11,830 nucleotides of DNA from Anaerolineae bacterium (GTDB taxonomy: Bacteria > Chloroflexota > Anaerolineae > 4572-78 > NAK82), in the NCBI GenBank assembly GCA_030598425.1, contig JAUVPY010000031.1:1-11830 (forward strand). Direction: 5' to 3'. Below the pieces are notes generated by a model, which was given only the letters and a program-made list of their open reading frames with translations, searched no databases and had not been told where the DNA came from. This document shows, in pieces, positions 7,078 to 11,830 of this stretch. Position numbers and translations under genes: made by a program. Every line of letters begins with the position of its first letter. The stretch's first letter is position 1.

Positions 7078-7122
7078 AAGGTGCAACGCACTTTGCGAGT
7101 CAAAGCAAGTGCGTTGCACCTT
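7078..7122. repeat. Palindromic repeat with 16 bp perfect arms
   Basis: aaggtgcaacgcactt (7078-7093) and aagtgcgttgcacctt (7107-7122) are perfect reverse complements around a 13 nt loop. It fills most of the gap between the LON-domain gene and yqeY. No U-tract follows on the minus strand, so it looks more like a REP-type element or an mRNA stability or processing hairpin than an intrinsic terminator. Confidence 0.7.
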
Positions 7123-7131
7123 ATTGCATTG

Positions 7132-7815
7132 CTAATTCGTGTAAAGCAGCCCGCCCCAGAGTAGATCCTCTTCGTGGATGCTCCCCTGCAAACTGATCAA
7201 TCGCTGCAAAAAGTTTCCTTCGCGGCGCAGGAGCACCAACTCGCGCTGTAGCCGGGCCACAGCCGACGGTTCTTCGAGAAGTTCTTGTCTCTCGTTCATC
7301 TCGATTTGCAAGTTGGATGCGATGTGATACGAGAGCATGGAAGGGTCACTGGGCAGTTGAAGCTGACTGATAGGCAAAGCCTGATCAGACAGCGACATAA
7401 TAAGCGTAAGATAATCGACGAAAGTGTCACTCACCTTATTCGTCAGCGCCGGCAGATCGCGATGTTGGGCCGGTTCATCGTCCCAATACTCAACCAAACC
7501 CTCCAGGTAGGGTAATTCGGCTTCGGCGAAATCGACGATGCGGAATCGGCGCTCTCCCGCGGTGAGAATATTCATGCGCCCATCGGGCAGCCATTCCCAA
7601 TTGGCTATACGTGCCACGGTGCCCACCGGGTGCGGGATGGCCGAGTCCTCTACTTCAGACCCGGAGTAAATCAGAACCACCCCGAAAGGCTTATCCTGCG
7701 CCAGGCAGTTGTTGATCATCAGTTTATACCGTTCCTCGAAGATGTGAAGGGGTAGCACCATGCTGGGGAAAAGAACGGTATTCACAGGAAAAAGTGGCAA
7801 TGATTCAGTTGACAT
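7132..7815 (-). CDS. LON peptidase substrate-binding domain protein
   Basis: This 227-residue protein matches the N-terminal substrate-binding (LON/PUA-like) domain of Lon protease but has no AAA+ or protease part. It opens with the family pattern LPLFPVNTVLFPSMVLPLHIFEERY and continues with GVVLIYSGSEVED, HPVGTVARI and LTAGERRFRI; the C-terminal third is helical with LQRELVLLRREGNFLQRLI. Stand-alone LON-domain proteins are common in bacteria, and their partner is generally unknown. A true Lon gene lies at the right end of the window, so this is a separate gene rather than a fragment of it. The ATG at 7815 has only a weak GGTG 8 nt upstream. It follows a near-consensus promoter and is probably the first gene of the run through yqeY, pgpH, ybeY and dgkA. 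Confidence 0.93.
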   Translation of the reverse strand: MSTESLPLFPVNTVLFPSMVLPLHIFEERYKLMINNCLAQDKPFGVVLIYSGSEVEDSAIPHPVGTVARIANWEWLPDGRMNILTAGERRFRIVDFAEAELPYLEGLVEYWDDEPAQHRDLPALTNKVSDTFVDYLTLIMSLSDQALPISQLQLPSDPSMLSYHIASNLQIEMNERQELLEEPSAVARLQRELVLLRREGNFLQRLISLQGSIHEEDLLWGGLLYTN

Positions 7816-7878
7816 GGAGTTTTCACCACGCTAAGGATGTTTGGCCAATGAGTCGCCCCACGGGTCAAAGTATCCGAC

Positions 7879-7908
7879 ATTATACTTGTGACCATCAGTT
7901 TATGGCAA
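7879..7908 (-). promoter_or_regulatory. Near-consensus sigma-70-type promoter for the LON-domain gene operon
   Basis: On the minus strand -35 TTGCCA (7903-7908) and a perfect -10 TATAAT (7879-7884) are separated by 18 bp. This predicts a start near 7872 and a leader of about 57 nt to the ATG at 7815. It is the strongest promoter candidate in the window and would serve the five-gene run down to dgkA. Confidence 0.75.
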
Positions 7909-7921
7909 GAGGAAAAGGAAG

Positions 7922-8302
7922 TCAAGTCAGGCGATTTCCTGACAAGGTCCCCCGGCTGAACTGGGTGTCTCGCTCGACGACCCCAATGGCCAGATATGCC
8001 CCGGCCTCCTGTGCGGCGGCGGCCAGCTCCTCCGTCGCCGGACCCGCCCATCCACCGAGTTGGCCCAGTAGCGCTCCCAGGTCCGGCGACCGGCCTCGCT
8101 TCGGCCCCCGACGACGGTGCCGAACCCCAACCCCGCGTGGATAGGCCGGGATGAAGGCCTCGGGAAAGAGGATCAGTTGTGCGCCCTGCGCCGCCGCGTC
8201 GGCAACCAACCGACACGCTTTCTGAGTGCTGGCCTCCCGGTCGAAGAGGACCGGCGCCGCCTGCACCACGGCCACGCGGGCCTTTGGAAACGCATCGTCC
8301 AT
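7922..8302 (-). pseudogene. Nitrilase (carbon-nitrogen hydrolase) 5' remnant, frameshifted and truncated
   Basis: The first 57 residues read as a nitrilase N-terminus (KARVAVVQAAPVLFDRE, AAQGAQLILFPEAFIPAYPRG), including the catalytic glutamate E48. After PRG the nitrilase-like continuation (FGTVVGGRSEAG, WERYWANSVD) is in another frame, consistent with one extra base in the G run at 8131-8134. The original frame then resumes near 8041-8052 with GPATEELAAAAQEAGAYLAIGVVERD, consistent with a one-base loss. Similarity stops near 7943 and the frame ends at 7922, so the catalytic lysine and cysteine are missing; full nitrilases have over 300 residues. A good GGAGG precedes the ATG at 8302, so the 5' end was once a normal gene. 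It lies 66 bp after mogA. The frameshifts could also be sequencing errors in G-rich runs, but the truncation is independent of them. Confidence 0.82.
7926..7943 (-). terminator. Short hairpin with T-rich tail at the end of the nitrilase remnant
   Basis: gtcagg (7926-7931) and cctgac (7938-7943) form a 6 bp stem with a 6 nt loop. On the minus strand the stem is followed by a pyrimidine-rich, T-containing tail (ttgacttccttttcc). It lies between the nitrilase remnant and the next promoter, where an end of transcription is expected. The T-tract is imperfect, so this is tentative. The right arm ends exactly where nitrilase similarity stops. Confidence 0.4.
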
Positions 8303-8368
8303 CTACCAGCCTCCACTACTCTGGAATTCGCCGGGAAAAAGGGTGTCGCGCAGAAGGGTGGCCAGAGA

Positions 8369-8875
8369 CTAATCTCTGAACGTATGCCCCGCCTCCGCCC
8401 CTGGCGCTTCGCGCAGCAGCGCCAGGGCGTGAGGCAGTGCGGGCAAGATGCTCTTCAGGTTTTCGCGGACGGCCTTGGGGCTGCCGGGCAGGTTGACGAT
8501 GAGCGTCCGGCCTCGAATGCCGGCCACCCCCCGGGTGAGCATAGCGTGGGGGGTGACGGCCAGGCTGTCGCGCAGCATGGCGAAGACCAGCCCCGGCGCC
8601 TCTCGCTCGATAACGGCCCTGGTTGCCTCGGGAGTCACGTCGCGAGGGGCGAAGCCGGTGCCGCCGGTGGTAAGGATCAGGCTTAAGCGGGACTCGTCAA
8701 CCCAGGCTACGAGCGTGTCGCGGATGCGTTCGTATTCGTCAGGGATGACGGCGTATTCGATCACCTCCGCCCCCAGCCGCTCGACGACCAGTTCGCGAAT
8801 GACCGGCCCGCTGCGATCTTCATATTCACCGGCCGCGCCCCGGTCGCTCAGCGTCAGGATACCAACCCGGATCAT
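8369..8875 (-). CDS. mogA: MogA/MoaB family molybdenum cofactor biosynthesis protein
   Basis: This family adenylylates molybdopterin before metal insertion, or acts as a related MoaB protein, in cytosolic molybdenum-cofactor synthesis. The 168-residue product has TTGGTG at 69-74, PRDVTPEAT at 77-85 with D79, D46 in VIPDE and NLPGSPKA at 128-135; D46 and D79 line up with the catalytic D49 and D82 of E. coli MogA. Its length fits both MoaB and short MogA proteins, so the exact name is uncertain. The ATG at 8875 overlaps the stop of the upstream PHP gene by ATGA, so translation is probably coupled; the frame extends a little further upstream to 8896, but that start lacks support. No other molybdenum-cofactor gene is in the window. 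Confidence 0.93.
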   Translation of the reverse strand: MIRVGILTLSDRGAAGEYEDRSGPVIRELVVERLGAEVIEYAVIPDEYERIRDTLVAWVDESRLSLILTTGGTGFAPRDVTPEATRAVIEREAPGLVFAMLRDSLAVTPHAMLTRGVAGIRGRTLIVNLPGSPKAVRENLKSILPALPHALALLREAPGAEAGHTFRD

Positions 8876-10587
8876 GCCTCGATAAAACCCCGCCACGGGC
8901 CGTGAATCCCGTCCTCGGTGACGCCGTAATACACGTGCAGCTTGCCGTCACGGTCGCGCTGCACCAGGTCGTAGCGCCACTTGCCCGCTCGCTTGAGACG
9001 CTTGACCAGTCCGATATCGCCCTTCCAACTCACCTTCTCGGGCTTGACGGGCTCCTTAAGCGACTGGTCTATGGCATATTGCCACAGCTTGCGCGCCGAC
9101 TGTTGGGTGACGTTGTGAACCACGTTGCCGTTGCGCAGGTCTTTCATACTGTAGTAGCGATTGCCTTTGCGCTCTTCGGCCATCACAATCTCCACCCCGG
9201 TTCTGGGCGGCGTGATCTGATCGCCAGGTGGAGCGGTTTCTTCCTCTTTTTCAGCTTCTGGCAGGGGGGCCTCCGCCGGTTTGGCTTTCTTCATCACCAG
9301 CCCCACAATCTCGTCGCGGACGGCCATGTTGGACTCGGTTTCATTGCGGACGTAGATCTTGTTCTCGTCCACGGCGTAGGGCGGGTCGTCGCCAACCGGG
9401 ATGCCCAAGCGCAACACTTTGCGCCCCTGGGATTCGAGGGTGTCGATCGAAACGTTCAGGGGTGGCGTCACTTTGTGTTCGACCTCGTTTCTGAGAGTGC
9501 TGATGGCCTCGGCGGGGTCGTCGACGCCGGCCGGCGCCGACTTGGCGCTTGACGACACGCCGACGTAAATGGCGCCACCGTTGGTATTGGCGAAGGCACA
9601 CACGTCGCATATGATGGCGTGCAGCCGACCGCCGCGACGGGTCATCCGCTCGTGAAATGACTGGACGATGCTGGGGCCCTGTTCTCGTGCAGCCTGGAGG
9701 TAATCGAAGGGGGCCTGGGTCGGGCGGTAGGGGCGCGTGCGGGCGAAATCTTCCCCCTGGAAAACCTCCAGCAGCGCCTCGAACGATACCTCGCTGAGCA
9801 GCACCTCCGTCACCCGGTCGCCGACGCCCAGACGGTTTTTGTCTTTAGGGTCGCGATTGATGTGATGGGCATCTGACCCCTGGATGCAGTGCATACGCCG
9901 CGGGTATTCCGGCTTTGTGCCATTAAAGAAGAGCGCAGTGCGGCGTCTGCTCTTGCTCTCCAGGTCGGTCACCTCCAACGCGTGCAGATGCGGGTCCTGG
10001 GTATAGGCAATTTTGGTCTGCCCGCCAAAATCGAAACCCCGTAGCGCTACGCCGTGGCTGGAGTTGGCGTGAGGGGCGATCACCAAGCCATTGGCCTCGT
10101 TTATGATACGATAGGCGGTCAACACGTCGAGGGTCGCTCCCACTTCGGTGGAGCCTTCGTCAAGCTTGTCGGGCGGCACATTGAGGCGGAGCAAAACGTG
10201 CTCCATCTCCCGCACTGTTGTCTCCGGAGAAAAGATGCCCATGATGTGAAAGCCAAGGGTTGCCGTCAGTTCAAAGGCGGGCAACACCAGGATCTTCTTT
10301 AACAGCCGCTCGTATTCGTCCAGGCGTTGTTTTTCCTCGGCCCGCAGGCGGTTGAGTTGCTTCAGCAGCCTTAGTTCTTCGATTTCTTTTTGCATGGCCT
10401 CGTAGCCGGCCACCGTGTTATGGTCGGTGAAGGCGATGATGTCCAGGCCACGACTCTCGGCCTTGTGCAGTATATCAAGATAGGATGTGTCAGGTTCAGC
10501 GTAATCGGCAGAACCAGGGGTGTGCAGGTGTAGGTCTATTCGAACCCACTTCTGTTTCCCCCGGCCCGCGTGTTGTTTTTTTGCCAC
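8872..10587 (-). CDS. PHP-domain phosphoesterase fused to an AlbA_2/Schlafen-like domain
   Basis: This 571-residue protein combines domains seldom discussed together. Residues 15-245 are a PHP domain with all nine apparent metal ligands: H20/H22 (DLHLHTPGS), D55/H56 (FTDHNT), E106, H114, H173 (APHAN), D239 and H241 (GSDAHH). A charged, probably coiled-coil insert lies at 62-100. Residues about 295-425 resemble the AlbA_2 domain of Schlafen-type proteins, with [13 protein letters not shown] at 332-344 and IYVRNE later. An acidic Pro/Glu linker (about 435-460) leads to a C-terminal module of about 100 residues ([17 protein letters not shown] ... [16 protein letters not shown]) that I cannot name. 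PHP domains hydrolyse phosphoesters, and AlbA_2 domains occur in nucleic-acid-directed proteins, so a nuclease-like or defence role is conceivable but unproven. The start is GTG at 10587 with GAGG 9 nt upstream. The stop overlaps mogA by ATGA. Confidence 0.9.
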   Translation of the reverse strand: MAKKQHAGRGKQKWVRIDLHLHTPGSADYAEPDTSYLDILHKAESRGLDIIAFTDHNTVAGYEAMQKEIEELRLLKQLNRLRAEEKQRLDEYERLLKKILVLPAFELTATLGFHIMGIFSPETTVREMEHVLLRLNVPPDKLDEGSTEVGATLDVLTAYRIINEANGLVIAPHANSSHGVALRGFDFGGQTKIAYTQDPHLHALEVTDLESKSRRRTALFFNGTKPEYPRRMHCIQGSDAHHINRDPKDKNRLGVGDRVTEVLLSEVSFEALLEVFQGEDFARTRPYRPTQAPFDYLQAAREQGPSIVQSFHERMTRRGGRLHAIICDVCAFANTNGGAIYVGVSSSAKSAPAGVDDPAEAISTLRNEVEHKVTPPLNVSIDTLESQGRKVLRLGIPVGDDPPYAVDENKIYVRNETESNMAVRDEIVGLVMKKAKPAEAPLPEAEKEEETAPPGDQITPPRTGVEIVMAEERKGNRYYSMKDLRNGNVVHNVTQQSARKLWQYAIDQSLKEPVKPEKVSWKGDIGLVKRLKRAGKWRYDLVQRDRDGKLHVYYGVTEDGIHGPWRGFIEA

Positions 10588-11318
10588 GATGTTATACCTC
10601 GTATGGTGTTAGATTATTTTCAGGTGTTGGCTTGGTTGTGGGGGAGAGGGTGGGAAGAACACTTCGACCACGATGCGTGGTTCAGCAACATAACAGAAGT
10701 CGAAGCCCTGAAGAGAGGGCCGGATGAGATCCGGTCGGATGGGATCCGGGCGGATGGGATCCGAAGGAGAGCGTAATAAGGCTCAGTCTGTCCTGAATGA
10801 GCTTGTATCGAGGCTCGCTTATCTTGGTCAATATTCCGAACACTAAAATCTAATCGTCCCCAATGCCTCACCAGGCGAAATGATGGGTTTAGTTTCTTGG
10901 GTTCGGATCAGTAATAGCAAATGGCTGGAGTTGGTGACCATGTGCCAAGCTTCAGTTTGTGCTCAATTACAGCAGTTGTTGATGCACCGAAACGACGCAC
11001 CGGAGACTCTCCTCTCAAGCAGAGCGCTTCGGCCACGTTTCTCCAGCAAATAGTGGGCTCATAGCGCCCCCTGCCAAAACACCTTCGATGAGGGCGTGAA
11101 TCTCGTCTCTCAAAACGGACGTCTACCCTCAAGCCAATGTCAGCAGGTCTCAAATACACGGGCCGGTCGATAGGTCAATAGACCCCAAAATCGCCGCAGA
11201 CAGTCAGGAGATTGACAGCTTCGGGTCCACTCAATATTTGCCTGTTCTTCTCCCTTCAAAACCAAGCGTGTCAAAAAGCTATTCAGTTTTTAGATGTTTG
11301 TTGAGCTCTTCCTCCTCT
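10588..11318. other. 731 bp gap without a convincing gene
   Basis: No open frame here has both a recognisable product and a ribosome-binding site. The right part has short open stretches on the minus strand but no family match; they may be decayed coding sequence. The gap holds the tandem repeat at 10721-10765. An AGGAGG Shine-Dalgarno-like sequence lies just downstream of the response-regulator stop (11311-11316) with no ATG, GTG or TTG at a useful distance after it, as if a following gene had been lost. I see no tRNA, CRISPR or insertion sequence. Confidence 0.6.
10721..10765. repeat. Three tandem copies of a 15 bp unit
   Basis: The units cggatgagatccggt, cggatgggatccggg and cggatgggatccgaa follow one another without a gap. 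Each carries a GATC centre inside a partly palindromic context. They lie about 135 bp upstream of the PHP-gene start, and could be a protein-binding array or a simple slippage repeat. In one plus-strand frame they would encode a DGIR-type repeat, but that frame has no other support. Confidence 0.75.
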
Positions 11319-11705
11319 CTACCTTTCCAAGGCCTGCTGTATGGTCGCCACTAGGTCTTGCAGGCTGAAAGGCTTAAGCACAAAACCATCAGCGCCGGCC
11401 AATTCGCTTTCTCGCCGATGATCTAAGGCGGACATGACGACAATTGGTAGATAACGGGTTTCTTCTTGGTTGCGGATCGTCTGCAGCAAGTCAAGACCGT
11501 CGTGAGTACCCAAGTGATAATCCACCAGAATCAGTGTTGGTGACTCCTGTGTGATGGCGTCCAAGACTAGATTTGGCTCGGAAAGTGTCGTGGACGCGTA
11601 GCCCTCCATCTCCAGTTGAAGCGCGAGGAGTTGAAGCGTTATCGGATCATCGTCAACGATCAAAAGCTTTATCTGGCCTGCAGTGTCTGGGTCAGCGGCA
11701 TTCAT
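11319..11705 (-). CDS. Single-domain CheY-like response regulator
   Basis: This is a stand-alone receiver domain of 128 residues with no output domain. The acidic pocket is D18/D19/D20 (LIVDDD), the phosphoacceptor is D62 (ILVDYH), S92 (VVMSA) sits at the Thr/Ser switch position and K111 (VLKPF) is the conserved lysine. It would receive phosphate from a histidine kinase not present in the window and pass the signal through protein contacts. The ATG at 11705 is preferred because GGA lies about 8 nt upstream; an ATG two codons earlier (11711) is possible, and the frame runs open to 11741 without support. It overlaps the end of lon by 14 bp, so its translation may be coupled to that of lon. Confidence 0.94.
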   Translation of the reverse strand: MNAADPDTAGQIKLLIVDDDPITLQLLALQLEMEGYASTTLSEPNLVLDAITQESPTLILVDYHLGTHDGLDLLQTIRNQEETRYLPIVVMSALDHRRESELAGADGFVLKPFSLQDLVATIQQALER

Positions 11706-11830
11706 CGTCATCTTCCGGTGACTGGTTAGCACGCCCATCACGTAGGGCAGTAGTCAAAACTTCGTCCACCCGATCGACCAACACAAACTTCATCTCATCG
11801 CGGATTTCCTGGGGTAAGTCTTCCAGGTCC
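11692..11830 (-). CDS. lon: ATP-dependent protease Lon, C-terminal end (cut by window edge)
   Basis: Only the last 45 codons are in the window. They read DLEDLPQEIRDEMKFVLVDR followed by VDEVLTTALRD and a short acidic tail ending ECR, which matches the conserved C-terminus of Lon, where a [D/E]LP-E-[IV]-R segment and FVLV-x-x-[VM]-DEVL close the S16 protease domain. The catalytic Ser-Lys dyad and AAA+ module lie upstream outside the window. Lon is a cytosolic AAA+ protease that degrades damaged and regulatory proteins. The stop lies inside the start region of the response-regulator gene. Identification rests on a short stretch and is therefore less certain than for complete genes. Confidence 0.85.
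   Translation of the reverse strand, partial: DLEDLPQEIRDEMKFVLVDRVDEVLTTALRDGRANQSPEDDDECR

Noticed and set aside
8902..9552. Plus-strand open frame of 216 codons
   Set aside because: It is antisense to the PHP/AlbA_2 gene and has no recognisable product.
10603..10776. Plus-strand 57-codon frame ending in a DGIR-type repeat
   Set aside because: It has no Shine-Dalgarno, starts only 15 bp from the divergent PHP start, and the repeat part is explained by the 15 bp DNA repeat.
10620..10871. Minus-strand 83-codon frame across the tandem repeat
   Set aside because: No ribosome-binding site and no recognisable motif; the repeat inflates the open frame.
10908..11159. Minus-strand 83-codon frame
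   Set aside because: Arg-rich low-information composition, no start signal and no family resemblance; a second frame over 11015-11119 looks slightly more protein-like but is only 34 residues after a stop.
1..11830. CRISPR array, rRNA, tRNA or complete insertion sequence
   Set aside because: I found no regularly spaced repeats, no structured RNA gene and no transposase anywhere in the window.

Overview
The window looks like a bacterial chromosome of moderately high GC. The gene content and protein flavour resemble Chloroflexota, perhaps Anaerolineae; this is a judgement from memory, not a search. Every gene I can support is on the minus strand, so transcription runs from the right end to the left. 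Two genes are cut by the window edges: lon on the right and hypF on the left.

From right to left: (1) The last 45 codons of a Lon protease overlap the start of a single-domain CheY-like response regulator. (2) About 0.73 kb follows without a convincing gene; it holds a short three-unit tandem repeat. (3) A 571-residue protein fuses a PHP metal-dependent phosphoesterase domain to a probable AlbA_2/Schlafen-like domain and an unnamed C-terminal module. It overlaps a MogA/MoaB molybdenum-cofactor gene by ATGA. A decayed nitrilase 5' fragment lies downstream of these. (4) A strong promoter then drives a likely housekeeping operon: LON-substrate-binding-domain protein, yqeY, pgpH (7TM-HD c-di-AMP phosphodiesterase), ybeY, dgkA. 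The operon ends at a palindromic repeat. (5) A tandem-CBS protein has its own consensus promoter. (6) A NiFe-hydrogenase maturation cluster closes the window: hypA and hypB (56 bp overlap), a 122 bp element with 17 bp inverted ends, a small DUF433 protein, and the first half of hypF.

In functional terms, the central operon links membrane lipid recycling (DgkA), c-di-AMP turnover (PgpH) and rRNA/ribosome quality control (YbeY). HypA/B deliver nickel and HypF makes the cyanide ligand for a NiFe hydrogenase whose structural genes are outside the window. The least explained protein is the PHP/AlbA_2 fusion, which keeps all nine apparent PHP metal ligands. The most notable non-coding features are the 122 bp MITE-like element inside the hyp cluster and the nitrilase remnant with two compensating frameshifts.
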